64,000 bases of DNA, from positions 124,001 to 188,000 of the forward strand of contig NZ_QBUK01000003.1 of the NCBI RefSeq assembly GCF_003058265.1. The letters run 5' to 3'. Under the pieces are notes generated by a model. That model did not search any database, was not told where the DNA came from, and saw only the letters and a list, made by a program, of their open reading frames with translations. A program made the translations under genes and the position numbers. Source of the stretch: Flagellimonas amoyensis (GTDB lineage: Bacteria > Bacteroidota > Bacteroidia > Flavobacteriales > Flavobacteriaceae). This document shows positions 54,185 to 62,125 of the stretch, one piece after another (within the stretch, counting starts at the first letter, position 1; every line of letters starts with the position of its first letter).

Positions 54185-54216
54185 CAAATATATGTTAATC
54201 AATACGAGACCATCAA
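54185..54216 (-). promoter_or_regulatory. glnB-amtB promoter (TTG-N21-TATATTTG)
   Basis: On the - strand TATATTTG (54192-54185) matches the -7 consensus exactly and TTG lies at 54216-54214, 21 bp upstream. It is 24 bp before the glnB start codon. Confidence 0.65.
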
Positions 54217-54251
54217 AATATATGGGTATAACTGAAAATTTTTATTGTTAT

Positions 54252-54282
54252 AAAAAAAATACCCCTAAAAATTTAGGGGTAT
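54252..54282 (-). terminator. crcB terminator
   Basis: ATACCCCTAAA and its exact complement form an 11-bp stem, followed on the - strand by a run of eight T. It ends the crcB transcript before glnB. The rest of 54162-54429 is AT-rich and holds no gene. Confidence 0.8.
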
Positions 54283-54429
54283 TGAATTATAGCTTACATA
54301 AAATTATTTATTTGTTTATTTTTTCTTAACAATTGTCTTAAACAAATGAATTTTATCAATCATAAAGTTATTTTATGATGACAATTGTTCAATTTTTAAC
54401 GTTTTTTAACTGAAAAAATGAAATTGTAA

Positions 54430-54804
54430 CTAGCTGATGGATTTGGCCAGCCATAGACCAAGGACGACGGCAAGAATGCCGATACCTACACTGGACAGCA
54501 TGTACAGGGCGAAGTTGAGGAGTTCACCATTGCGCAATAAATGATGCTTTTCAAAAGCAAAGGCTGAAAAGGTAGTAAAGCCTCCGCAGAACCCGGTCGC
54601 CAAAAACAGGGCGCCGTTGGAGGAAAGAAGATTGCCTTTGGCGGAGATGCCAAGAACAAAACCAATCAGCAAGCAGCCAATCATATTGACCAAAAAGGTG
54701 CCAAGAAAAAAATTTTGAAAAAGGGGGTTAAGGGGTCTGGAGATAAGATAGCGAAGAACGCTACCCAATCCACCTCCCAAAAAAACAAGAAAAGCCTGCT
54801 TCAT
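54430..54804 (-). CDS. crcB: Fluoride efflux protein CrcB/Fluc
   Basis: A 124-residue four-helix fluoride channel subunit. Family motifs are GGGLGSVLRYLISR at the N terminus, NMIGCLLIGFVLG and GFCGGFTTFSAF. Fluc proteins assemble as antiparallel dimers; only one gene is present, so it should be a homodimer. No fluoride riboswitch fits upstream, since the next small gene ends 17 bp away. It is probably co-transcribed with that gene. Confidence 0.95.
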   Translation of the reverse strand: MKQAFLVFLGGGLGSVLRYLISRPLNPLFQNFFLGTFLVNMIGCLLIGFVLGISAKGNLLSSNGALFLATGFCGGFTTFSAFAFEKHHLLRNGELLNFALYMLSSVGIGILAVVLGLWLAKSIS

Positions 54805-54821
54805 ACCCCTAAAGGTATAAA

Positions 54822-55001
54822 TTAAACAGCTTCTTTGTACTCGGTTTCAGAAGTCTCGCGGGGGAAGAGTTTGGTAATGGAACTTTCTGAAAGTTTGAGG
54901 GTCGGTTTTTTGAACCTTTTGCTAGCTCCATTGACACTGAAGATCAACAGAATTGCATTAATTGCGAGCAAAACGAATAAAATGCTGAGAAATGAGGTCA
55001 T
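54822..55001 (-). CDS. Small single-pass membrane protein (59 aa)
   Basis: A 59-residue frame from ATG 55001 to TAA 54822. It opens MTSFLSILFVLLAINAILLI, a transmembrane helix, followed by a basic stretch (SKRFKKPTLK) and an acidic tail ending YKEAV. The positive-after-helix pattern suggests N-out/C-in topology. It lies 17 bp before crcB on the same strand. No family recognised; coding status rests on codon pattern and topology. Confidence 0.65.
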   Translation of the reverse strand: MTSFLSILFVLLAINAILLIFSVNGASKRFKKPTLKLSESSITKLFPRETSETEYKEAV

Positions 55002-55115
55002 TTGTCGATGCTAAATTAATGTTAAACAAAAGTACGTGTTTTCTTATAATATACGTCCCAAACCCTACTTTAAGTTGTGAATCGCCTCATTTTTGTAGTG
55101 AAGGCAAGATTGGTG

Positions 55116-55304
55116 TTAATTTTTGAGAAAGTGTTTGATCAGGAAGAGGATTATTATAAAAGTTATAAATGAAACCAAGATCTGGACAACTCCCTTGTAA
55201 TTCTTTTTGTGCAATTTTTTGTCCTTTTTATAGGAAAGAATGATGATGGCGACAAAAGCAATGAAGAAAAATGCGGCAAAAATGAGCTGTCCCGTGCTGA
55301 ACAT
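55116..55304 (-). CDS. Small two-helix membrane protein
   Basis: 62 residues from ATG 55304 (MFSTGQLIFAAFFFI); the frame extends back to 55379 but that part overlaps the divergent gene region and is not membrane-like. It has two transmembrane helices with a Lys-rich loop (SYKKDKKLHKKNYK). Similar small proteins are common in Flavobacteriia. Function unknown. Confidence 0.75.
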   Translation of the reverse strand: MFSTGQLIFAAFFFIAFVAIIILSYKKDKKLHKKNYKGVVQILVSFITFIIILFLIKHFLKN

Positions 55305-55343
55305 ATTTTTATTTTTGTGCAAATTTAAACCAAAACAAGGGCA

Positions 55344-55730
55344 ATGGAAAGTAAAATCAAGGCAGTGGAACTTTTCCACAATTCATTTGGATTGGGAGTT
55401 TCCCAGGAACCCAAGGCAAACTTGGGAATGGAAAAAAACCTACTTAGGTTCAATTTGATGGACGAGGAGAACAAAGAATATCTGGATGCGGCCAACGAGG
55501 GCGACTTGGTGGAGGTTGCAGATGCCTTGGGGGATATGCTCTACATTCTTTGCGGTACCATTTTGGAGCATGGGATGCAGTACAAAATTGAGGAAGTTTT
55601 TGAGGAAATCCAGAAAAGCAACATGAGCAAACTGGGAGCGGATGGTAAACCGATCTATCGGGAAGATGGTAAAGTGCTGAAGGGTCCCAACTATTTCAAA
55701 CCGGATATCAAGACCATAATGGACAAATAA
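55344..55730 (+). CDS. MazG-like nucleoside triphosphate pyrophosphohydrolase
   Basis: A 128-residue all-alpha NTP pyrophosphatase of the HisE/MazG superfamily. Metal-binding motifs are EENKE (first helix) and EVADALGD (ExxD type), followed by the conserved tail NMSKLGADGKPIYREDGKVLKGPNY. It likely cleans up non-canonical or phosphoribosyl nucleotides; a true HisE role is less likely outside a his operon. It ends at a bidirectional terminator shared with ilvE. Confidence 0.9.
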   Translation: MESKIKAVELFHNSFGLGVSQEPKANLGMEKNLLRFNLMDEENKEYLDAANEGDLVEVADALGDMLYILCGTILEHGMQYKIEEVFEEIQKSNMSKLGADGKPIYREDGKVLKGPNYFKPDIKTIMDK

Positions 55731-55756
55731 AAAAGGCACCTTTTGGTGCCTTTTTT
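55731..55756. terminator. Bidirectional rho-independent terminator
   Basis: AAAAGGCACC and GGTGCCTTTT flank a TTTT loop, with A and T runs on either side. It lies between convergent genes. Confidence 0.9.
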
Positions 55757-55757
55757 G

Positions 55758-56825
55758 TTAGATGACCTCGTGGCGCCATCCAAATTTATCTTCGGCGCGG
55801 TTATATTGAATATCGGTGATTCGTTTTTTGAGACGAGAGGCGTAGCTGTCCGTCAGTTCAGGAAGGTCATAGTCCACACCCTCATAGCCAAAGGCTGATA
55901 TGGGGGATACCACAGCCGCAGTACCTGCACCGAACATTTCCTTTAGGGAGCCATTTTTGGCGGCTTCCACCAATTCATGGACAGATACCTTTCGAACCTC
56001 GATTTGGATGCCCTCATCTTTGGCAATGTCCAAGATGCTCTTTCGGGTGATGCCGTCCAGGATACGATCATTGGTCGGTGCCGTGAGCAAGGTATCGTTG
56101 ATTCGTACAAATACGTTCATGGCGCCAGCCTCCTCAATGAATTCGTGGGTGTTGTCGTCTGTCCAGATGACCTGTTGGTATCCTTTTTCGGCAGCCAGTT
56201 GGGTCGGGTAGAACTGCCCGGCGTAGTTTCCACCGGCCTTGGCATAGCCCACACCACCATTGGCGGCACGTGAATAAGTCTGCTCAATCAATACCTTTAC
56301 CTTGCCTGAAAAATAGGCTCCGGATGGGGCACATGCAATGATGAACTTGTATTCGCCGGCAGGGGAGGCATGGAAACCTTTGCCCGAAGCAAAAACAAAA
56401 GGTCTTATATATAAGGAACTGCCCGGATTTTTAGGGACCCAGTCACTTTCCAATTGGATAAGGGCCGTCAACCCTTCCATGAAATAGGCTTCAGGTAGTT
56501 CGGGAATGGCCAAACGCTTTGCGGATTTGTTCAATCGCTTGAAGTTTTCCAACGGGCGGAAAAGCCATACTTTTTCGTCTTCATCCTTGTAGGCCTTCAT
56601 GCCTTCAAAGATGGATTGTCCATAATGGAAAATCTTTGCAGAAGGATCCAATGTGATGGGTTGATAGGGTACTATTTTGGGAGCACTCCATTCCCCGTTC
56701 TTATAATCACAGACCAGCATGTGGTCGGTATATACGCTTCCAAACGAAAGATTGTCAAAATCGACATCCTTGATTTTGGAGGTCTTCGCCTTTTCTATAG
56801 CTATGTTATTGACCATTGTTTCCAT
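55758..56825 (-). CDS. ilvE: Branched-chain amino acid aminotransferase
   Basis: A 355-residue class IV PLP aminotransferase that interconverts Leu, Ile and Val with their 2-oxoacids. Conserved parts are FHYGQSIFEGMKAYK, RPFVFASG, YAKAGGNYAGQFYP with the PLP lysine, EEAGAMNVF and LTAPTNDRILDGITRKSIL. The length is standard for the eukaryote/Bacteroidota type. ATG 56825 or the third codon further (56816) may be used. It stands alone; it could feed the acyl-CoA mutase pathway. Confidence 0.95.
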   Translation of the reverse strand: METMVNNIAIEKAKTSKIKDVDFDNLSFGSVYTDHMLVCDYKNGEWSAPKIVPYQPITLDPSAKIFHYGQSIFEGMKAYKDEDEKVWLFRPLENFKRLNKSAKRLAIPELPEAYFMEGLTALIQLESDWVPKNPGSSLYIRPFVFASGKGFHASPAGEYKFIIACAPSGAYFSGKVKVLIEQTYSRAANGGVGYAKAGGNYAGQFYPTQLAAEKGYQQVIWTDDNTHEFIEEAGAMNVFVRINDTLLTAPTNDRILDGITRKSILDIAKDEGIQIEVRKVSVHELVEAAKNGSLKEMFGAGTAAVVSPISAFGYEGVDYDLPELTDSYASRLKKRITDIQYNRAEDKFGWRHEVI

Positions 56826-56931
56826 ATCACTTACATTTTCAATGTTAAAATTAGCTATTTATTGTTAGTTTTGAATGTTTTACAAATCGATTTTTTATAC
56901 TTGATCTACAATTTTTTAAACGTTATTGAAA

Positions 56932-57402
56932 ATGAAGCTTTTTAACACTTTTGCTGCCGTATTGTTAGTGGTTTTGTGCCAAGTCTCTTGCAAACAAGAA
57001 ACCATAAAAGGCGATTATTTTGGTGAGGAATTCAAGGTTTCCAACAAAGTGGACAAAACATCGGCCCCTTATGAAGGATTGGTGGCCACCGATACCCTAC
57101 AGACCCAAATGATGGGCGAGGTCACGGAAGTATGCCAGGCCAAGGGATGCTGGATGAAGGTGAAATTGGACTCCGAGGACGAAGTATTTGTACGCTTTAA
57201 GGACTACGGTTTCTTTGTGCCCAAAGATGCGGCCGGAAAAAAAGTGGTGATGAACGGGGCGGCCTTTTTGGAAGAGATGTCCGTTGAGGACCAAAAACAC
57301 TACGCAGAAGATGAAGGTGCCTCCGAAGATGAGTTGGCCCAGATCACCGCGCCCAAAAGGACCCTTCGTTTTGAGGCGGAAGGCGTGCTCATAGGCAACT
57401 GA
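56932..57402 (+). CDS. DUF4920-domain lipoprotein
   Basis: 156 residues from ATG 56932 with lipobox VSCK (LCQVSC). The DUF4920 domain is a small OB-like barrel with GEVTEVCQAKGCWMKVKL (two Cys), VFVRFKDYGFFVPKDA and VVMNGAAF. The family is found mainly in Bacteroidota, and the CxxxGCW-type segment suggests metal or redox binding, not shown. Two bp separate it from mnmD. Confidence 0.9.
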   Translation: MKLFNTFAAVLLVVLCQVSCKQETIKGDYFGEEFKVSNKVDKTSAPYEGLVATDTLQTQMMGEVTEVCQAKGCWMKVKLDSEDEVFVRFKDYGFFVPKDAAGKKVVMNGAAFLEEMSVEDQKHYAEDEGASEDELAQITAPKRTLRFEAEGVLIGN

Positions 57403-57404
57403 TC

Positions 57405-58067
57405 TTGAAGCGTAAGATCATCCTCACCGCAGATGGTTCAAAGACCATCCAGATAGAGGATTGGGACGAACAGTACCATTCCAAGCACGGCGCGGTACAG
57501 GAAGCCTATCACGTATTTATAACCCACGGACTTCGGTTGTTTGCCGATCGGAAAATCAATCTTTTGGAAATTGGTTTCGGTACAGGGCTCAATGCGCTCA
57601 TAACCTTATTGGAAGCACCAAAACTGAAGCTGGACGTCAATTATGTGGGCGTTGAGGCATTCCCGGTTTCCAATGAAGAAGTGGCGGAATTGGGCTATTG
57701 TGCACAATTGGACTGTGCGGACAAACAAACGGAGTTCCAAAGAATGCACGAAACCCCATGGGAAGAACCGCACCCCATTACAGGTGGCTTTGTCTTGACC
57801 AAGCAGAAAAAGGATTTCTTGGAGGTGAAGGACGAAAACTTGTTCAACCTTGTTTATTTTGATGCCTTTGGGGCCAGGGTACAACCGGAACTGTGGACCG
57901 AGGAAATTTTCTCCAAGATGTACGATGCAATGCAGCAAGGGGGTGTTTTGGTCACCTACGCGGCCAAGGGAAGCGTAAGGCGTGCCATGCAAGCTGTCGG
58001 TTTTACCGTGGAACGATTGCCCGGGCCACCCGGCAAAAGAGAGATGCTACGGGCCATCAAAAACTGA
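57405..58067 (+). CDS. mnmD: tRNA 5-methylaminomethyl-2-thiouridine methyltransferase, MnmD
   Basis: A 220-residue SAM-dependent methyltransferase corresponding to the C1 domain of MnmC without the FAD-oxidase half. It completes mnm5s2U34 in tRNAs. The start is TTG 57405, 2 bp after the DUF4920 stop, supported by the conserved opening KRKIILTADGSKTI and DEQYHSKHGAVQEA; the first ATG downstream would cut it off. The SAM loop is LEIGFGTGLNAL and the catalytic region DAFGARVQPELW. Confidence 0.92.
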   Translation: MKRKIILTADGSKTIQIEDWDEQYHSKHGAVQEAYHVFITHGLRLFADRKINLLEIGFGTGLNALITLLEAPKLKLDVNYVGVEAFPVSNEEVAELGYCAQLDCADKQTEFQRMHETPWEEPHPITGGFVLTKQKKDFLEVKDENLFNLVYFDAFGARVQPELWTEEIFSKMYDAMQQGGVLVTYAAKGSVRRAMQAVGFTVERLPGPPGKREMLRAIKN

Positions 58068-58203
58068 CATTTCCCAATCTTCTGTTAATTCGTATTGCAG
58101 GGATTGTCATAAAATATTCTAAAGTTTGGGCATTTGTGTTAAACCTAAATTAACGTCTCAGGAACAGCCACTTAAACCATTAAATTTGTATCAAAATGAT
58201 GGT

Positions 58204-59166
58204 ATGAAGGTGTTGATAACAGGTGCTACGGGATTGGTGGGGCAGGCCATTGTGAAGGTGCTGCACTCAAAAGGTATCCCAGTAAATTATTTGACTACGA
58301 GTAGGGACAAAATCTCTTCCTCCGAAGATTTTCAGGGTTTTTATTGGAATCCCTCAAAAGGGGAAATAGACCTTGTCTGCTTTGACCAGGTCCAGGCGAT
58401 TATCAACCTGGCCGGAACAAGCATTGCCAAACGATGGACCCCGAAGCATAAGAAAAGAGTACTTTCCAGCAGGATAGATAGTCTAAGGACACTGCGAAAA
58501 GGAATGGAAAAGGCCGGTGCAACAGAGGTGGAATGCCTTGTCTCTGCGTCGGCCATTGGGATCTATCCCGATTCCCTTTCCAAATTTTACGATGAGGATG
58601 AAACCGAGGTTGCCGATGGTTTTCTGGGTGAAGTTGTCCAGAAATGGGAAACGGAGGCAGATGCCTTCAAGACGTTGGGCCTTGTTGTATCGAAAGTAAG
58701 GATAGGAGTCGTTCTTTCCACTGAAGGTGGGGCATTGCCCAAAATGGCGATTCCTGTCAAGAATTTTTTCGGTGCACCGTTGGGCAGTGGAGAGCAATGG
58801 CAATCGTGGGTCCATATCGAGGATTTGGCACAACTGTTCGTTTTTGTCGTGGAGAACAACCTCAAAGGGACCTTCAATGCCGTTGCACCAAACCCCGTCA
58901 CCAATACCAAGATGACCAAGGAACTGGCGAGGGTGCTGGATAGGCCACTATGGCTTCCCCATGTACCAAAATTTGTCCTTCGGGCAGCTTTGGGCAAAAT
59001 GTCTCAACTTCTTTTGGACAGCCAACGAGTAAGTGGCAAAAAAATAGAGAAAATGGGATTTGCCTTCCAATACGCCAATATTTGTACAGCTTTGGAAGAC
59101 CTATATTCCTTGGAAAAGCAAACTGACGTCCCATCCGTGCGGACGGCTGAAAAGGAAGTGGTCTAG
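58204..59166 (+). CDS. TIGR01777-family NAD(P)-dependent epimerase
   Basis: 320 residues from ATG 58204, an extended-SDR protein with the Rossmann motif GATGLVG near the start, SSRIDSLRTL, SASAIGIYPD and a C-terminal DUF1731-like part (RVSGKKIEKMGFAF). These YfcH/SulA-like proteins have no confirmed substrate. It stands after mnmD and before a terminator; the upstream frame to 58126 is not used because it lacks coding character. Confidence 0.9.
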   Translation: MKVLITGATGLVGQAIVKVLHSKGIPVNYLTTSRDKISSSEDFQGFYWNPSKGEIDLVCFDQVQAIINLAGTSIAKRWTPKHKKRVLSSRIDSLRTLRKGMEKAGATEVECLVSASAIGIYPDSLSKFYDEDETEVADGFLGEVVQKWETEADAFKTLGLVVSKVRIGVVLSTEGGALPKMAIPVKNFFGAPLGSGEQWQSWVHIEDLAQLFVFVVENNLKGTFNAVAPNPVTNTKMTKELARVLDRPLWLPHVPKFVLRAALGKMSQLLLDSQRVSGKKIEKMGFAFQYANICTALEDLYSLEKQTDVPSVRTAEKEVV

Positions 59167-59194
59167 CAGGGATTGTCCATCAGAACGCAAAAGG

Positions 59195-59217
59195 AATCCG
59201 CAAAGGCGGATTTTTTT
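59195..59217 (+). terminator. Rho-independent terminator
   Basis: AATCCGC and GCGGATT flank AAAG and are followed by seven T. It ends the epimerase transcript before grpE. Confidence 0.85.
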
Positions 59218-59235
59218 ATGTTTTGTAGTGACATT

Positions 59236-59267
59236 TTGACATTTTTGGACAAATGGCAGTACTTTTG
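59236..59267 (+). promoter_or_regulatory. grpE-dnaJ promoter (TTG-N21-TACTTTTG)
   Basis: TACTTTTG (59260-59267) fits TAnnTTTG and TTGACA begins at 59236, 21 bp upstream. It is 34 bp before the grpE ATG. No CIRCE inverted repeat was seen. Confidence 0.6.
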
Positions 59268-59300
59268 CCGTTTCAGGAAAAGGAAATAAAACAAACACAT

Positions 59301-59876
59301 ATGAGCAATAAGAGCAAGGTTGAGGAAATGGAAGGAGAACCGAAAAACGGGCAGACTTCCGAAAGTACTGAACTGAACGGTGAAAATGTAGATGTGGAAC
59401 AAGGGGAGGAGTTGCAAGAAGAGGTTTCCGTAGAGGACCAATTGCGTGAAGAACTGGCCAAGGAGAAGGACAAGTTCCTAAGACTTTTTGCCGAGTTTGA
59501 AAACTTTAAGAGAAGGACCTCCAAGGAGCGCATGGATCTGTTCAAGACGGCCGGACAAGAAGTCATAGTGTCCCTTTTGCCTGTTTTGGACGATTTTGAC
59601 CGTGCCCTGAAGGAACTTTCCAAATCCGAGGACAAGGAAATGTTCAAGGGAGTGGAACTCATCAGTAATAAATTCAATGAAACCCTGAAAAACAAGGGAT
59701 TGGAACAAATAGAGGTCAAACAAGGCGATGCCTTTGATGCCGAAGTGCACGATGCCATCACCCAGATTCCGGCCCCGGACAAGAAATTGAAAGGCAAGAT
59801 TCTGGATGTGGTAGAGAAAGGGTTCAAGCTGGGAGACCGTATCATCAGGCACCCAAAAGTAGTGGTTGGAAACTAG
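59301..59876 (+). CDS. grpE: Nucleotide exchange factor GrpE
   Basis: 191 residues from ATG 59301. The acidic, disordered N terminus (1-50) is followed by a long coiled coil (about 55-105, with RLFAEFENFKRRTSKER) and the C-terminal beta domain (KGVELISNKFNETLKNKGLEQIEVKQGDAFDAEVHDAI). It releases ADP from DnaK. It lies 6 bp before dnaJ; dnaK is not in this window. Confidence 0.96.
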   Translation: MSNKSKVEEMEGEPKNGQTSESTELNGENVDVEQGEELQEEVSVEDQLREELAKEKDKFLRLFAEFENFKRRTSKERMDLFKTAGQEVIVSLLPVLDDFDRALKELSKSEDKEMFKGVELISNKFNETLKNKGLEQIEVKQGDAFDAEVHDAITQIPAPDKKLKGKILDVVEKGFKLGDRIIRHPKVVVGN

Positions 59877-59882
59877 AGCGGT

Positions 59883-61004
59883 ATGAAGGAAGATTTTTAT
59901 GAAATATTAGGGGTCTCCAAAGGAGCGACCGCGGCGGAAATCAAGAAAGCCTATCGCAAAAAGGCAATTGAGTTCCACCCGGACAAGAATCCAGGAGATG
60001 CCAAGGCCGAGGAAATGTTCAAGAAAGCAGCCGAGGCCTACGAGGTGCTCAGCGACCCTGACAAGCGCGCCAGATATGACCAGTATGGACATGCCGCATT
60101 CGATGGAAGTTCCGGTTTTGGTGGCGGAGGAGGTATGAACATGGATGATATCTTCAGTCAGTTTGGCGACATATTCGGCAGTGCCTTCGGAGGAGGCTTT
60201 AGTGGTTTTGGAGGTTTCGGTGGCGGTGGCCAGCGAAGAGTGAAGGGCAGTAACCTTCGCATCCGCGTAAAACTGACCTTGGAAGAAGTGGCCAATGGTG
60301 TGGAGAAGAAAATCAAGGTAAGGAGAAAGATACAGGCCGATGGCGTGACCTACAAGACCTGTCCCACCTGTAACGGAACCGGACAGATCACCAAGATCAC
60401 CAATACCATTTTGGGGAGGATGCAGACGGCCACCACCTGTAGTGCCTGTGGTGGTTCTGGGCAGACCATTGATAAACGACCCGCAGGGGCAGATGCCCAG
60501 GGGCTCAAAGTGGAGGAAGAGACCGTATCCATCAAAATACCGCCAGGGGTGGAAGATGGGATGCAGTTGAAAGTATCCGGAAAGGGCAATGATGCACCCG
60601 GGAACGGAATTGCCGGAGACCTGTTGGTCGCCATTGAGACCGTTGAGCACGATACCCTTAAACGAGAGGGCGACAACCTGCACTATGATCTGTACATCAG
60701 TATCCCGGAGGCCGTGTTGGGAAGTTCCAAGGAAATTGATTCCGTGGGAGGAAAGGTCCGCATTAAACTGGAGCCGGGCATACAATCCGGAAAGATATTG
60801 AGGCTCAGGGGCAAAGGAATTTCCAGTATCAACGGGTACGGAAGTGGAGACCTATTGGTACACGTGAACGTGTGGACCCCAAAGGAGCTGAACAAGGAAC
60901 AGAAAGAATTTTTTGAACGGATGCAGAACGATGAGAATTTTGCACCAAAACCCGAGAAAAGCGATAAATCTTTCTTTGAAAAGGTAAAAGATATGTTCTC
61001 TTAA
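59883..61004 (+). CDS. dnaJ: Chaperone protein DnaJ with reduced zinc finger
   Basis: 373 residues: J domain (1-70, HPD at 32-34), Gly/Phe-rich linker (75-118), substrate-binding domain I, zinc finger and C-terminal beta domain. Only two CxxCxGxG repeats are present, CPTCNGTG (Cys160/163) and CSACGGSG (Cys186/189), instead of four, so a single zinc centre is expected. The sequence is continuous around the finger with no frameshift, and this form is known to me from Flavobacteriia. Co-transcribed with grpE. Confidence 0.96.
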   Translation: MKEDFYEILGVSKGATAAEIKKAYRKKAIEFHPDKNPGDAKAEEMFKKAAEAYEVLSDPDKRARYDQYGHAAFDGSSGFGGGGGMNMDDIFSQFGDIFGSAFGGGFSGFGGFGGGGQRRVKGSNLRIRVKLTLEEVANGVEKKIKVRRKIQADGVTYKTCPTCNGTGQITKITNTILGRMQTATTCSACGGSGQTIDKRPAGADAQGLKVEEETVSIKIPPGVEDGMQLKVSGKGNDAPGNGIAGDLLVAIETVEHDTLKREGDNLHYDLYISIPEAVLGSSKEIDSVGGKVRIKLEPGIQSGKILRLRGKGISSINGYGSGDLLVHVNVWTPKELNKEQKEFFERMQNDENFAPKPEKSDKSFFEKVKDMFS

Positions 61005-61015
61005 GAAGAAAAATA

Positions 61016-61044
61016 TTGCTGTTTAAATAAAAAACGTATATTTG
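61016..61044 (+). promoter_or_regulatory. Intergenic promoter-like box after dnaJ
   Basis: TATATTTG (61037-61044) fits TAnnTTTG and TTG at 61016-61018 is 18 bp upstream. It could start a short transcript ending at the hairpin 61098-61125 or extend into the ABC genes. Confidence 0.45.
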
Positions 61045-61097
61045 GAACTGATGTTGGGTGACCAATATCTAATTTTCTTTTTCATAGCAATTTTTTT

Positions 61098-61136
61098 CCC
61101 ATCCTTGAATTCATTTGAGGGTGGGTTTTGTTTTTT
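61098..61136 (+). terminator. Terminator-like hairpin after dnaJ
   Basis: CCCATCC pairs with GGGTGGG (one G-T pair) around a loop that can pair further, followed by TTTTGTTTTTT. It probably ends the grpE-dnaJ transcript. Confidence 0.6.
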
Positions 61137-61186
61137 AGGGGTATGCCGTTATTGGGCAAATACATATCTTTGAAAAAATTGTTTGC

Positions 61187-62125
61187 ATGGATCACATCCT
61201 TGTTGCCAAAAACGTTTCCAAATCCTACGGAAATCACAAAGCGTTGAGCAACATTTCACTTGAAATCCCAGAGAACTGCATCTATGGACTTTTAGGGCCA
61301 AATGGGGCAGGAAAGACCTCTTTTATACGCATCATCAACCAGATTACCCATCAGGATGCAGGCGAGATTTTCTTCAATGGAACTCCTTTGGCACCCGACC
61401 ATATTGCCCTTATTGGGTATTTGCCCGAAGAGCGAGGGCTATACAAGAGCATGAAGGTAGGGGAGCAGGCCCTGTATCTGGCACAGCTCAAGGGACTGTC
61501 CAAGAGTGAGGCCAAGAAGCGGCTCAAGTATTGGTTCGATCGCTTGGACATCGGCGATTGGTGGAACAAAAAGATTCAGGAGCTATCCAAGGGAATGGCC
61601 CAAAAAGTACAGTTCATCGTGACTGTGCTGCACGAACCCAAGTTGCTCATTTTTGATGAACCCTTCAGTGGTTTTGACCCCATCAATGCGAACATCATCA
61701 AAGATGAGATCATCGAACTGAAGAAAAAAGGGGCATCCATCATTTTCTCCACACACCGCATGGAATCCGTGGAGGAACTCTGTGAGTACATCGCCTTGAT
61801 CCATAAATCGGAAAAGATTCTGGACGGCAAACTATCCGATATCAAGAAAGCCTATAAGAACAATATTTTCAATGTTGGGTTGCAGATACAGCAAGATGGT
61901 GAGGCCCTGATACGGACATTGGGCGAAAAGTTCAATATCATCTCGTCCAACATCGACCTGCTTGAAAAACAACTGGATTTCAAGGTGCAATTACCTTCTT
62001 CACATACCTCTGAAATATTGGCGGAACTTTCAAAAGTGGCGAACGTGAACCGATTTGAAGAGACCATTCCATCGGCCAGCGACATATTTATACAAACCGT
62101 AAACAGCAAGGACAATGGGAAGTAA
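61187..62125 (+). CDS. ABC transporter ATPase (NatA-like)
   Basis: 312 residues: Walker A GPNGAGKTS, Q-loop, signature LSKGMAQKV, Walker B LLIFDEPFSGFDP, H-loop STHR, and a C-terminal DUF4162-like domain (about 225-310). Such ATPases pair with ABC-2 exporters. A TATCTTTG box (61165-61172) lies just before the start, giving a very short leader. The stop overlaps the permease start by 11 bp. Confidence 0.93.
   Translation: MDHILVAKNVSKSYGNHKALSNISLEIPENCIYGLLGPNGAGKTSFIRIINQITHQDAGEIFFNGTPLAPDHIALIGYLPEERGLYKSMKVGEQALYLAQLKGLSKSEAKKRLKYWFDRLDIGDWWNKKIQELSKGMAQKVQFIVTVLHEPKLLIFDEPFSGFDPINANIIKDEIIELKKKGASIIFSTHRMESVEELCEYIALIHKSEKILDGKLSDIKKAYKNNIFNVGLQIQQDGEALIRTLGEKFNIISSNIDLLEKQLDFKVQLPSSHTSEILAELSKVANVNRFEETIPSASDIFIQTVNSKDNGK

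Noticed and set aside
54805..54821. Fluoride riboswitch before crcB
   Set aside because: Only 17 bp separate crcB from the upstream small gene, too short for the aptamer, and no aptamer-like pseudoknot was seen inside that gene.
60340..60480. Frameshift or deletion in the dnaJ zinc finger
   Set aside because: The frame is continuous, spacing of the two remaining repeats is regular, and I know the same short finger from other Flavobacteriia.
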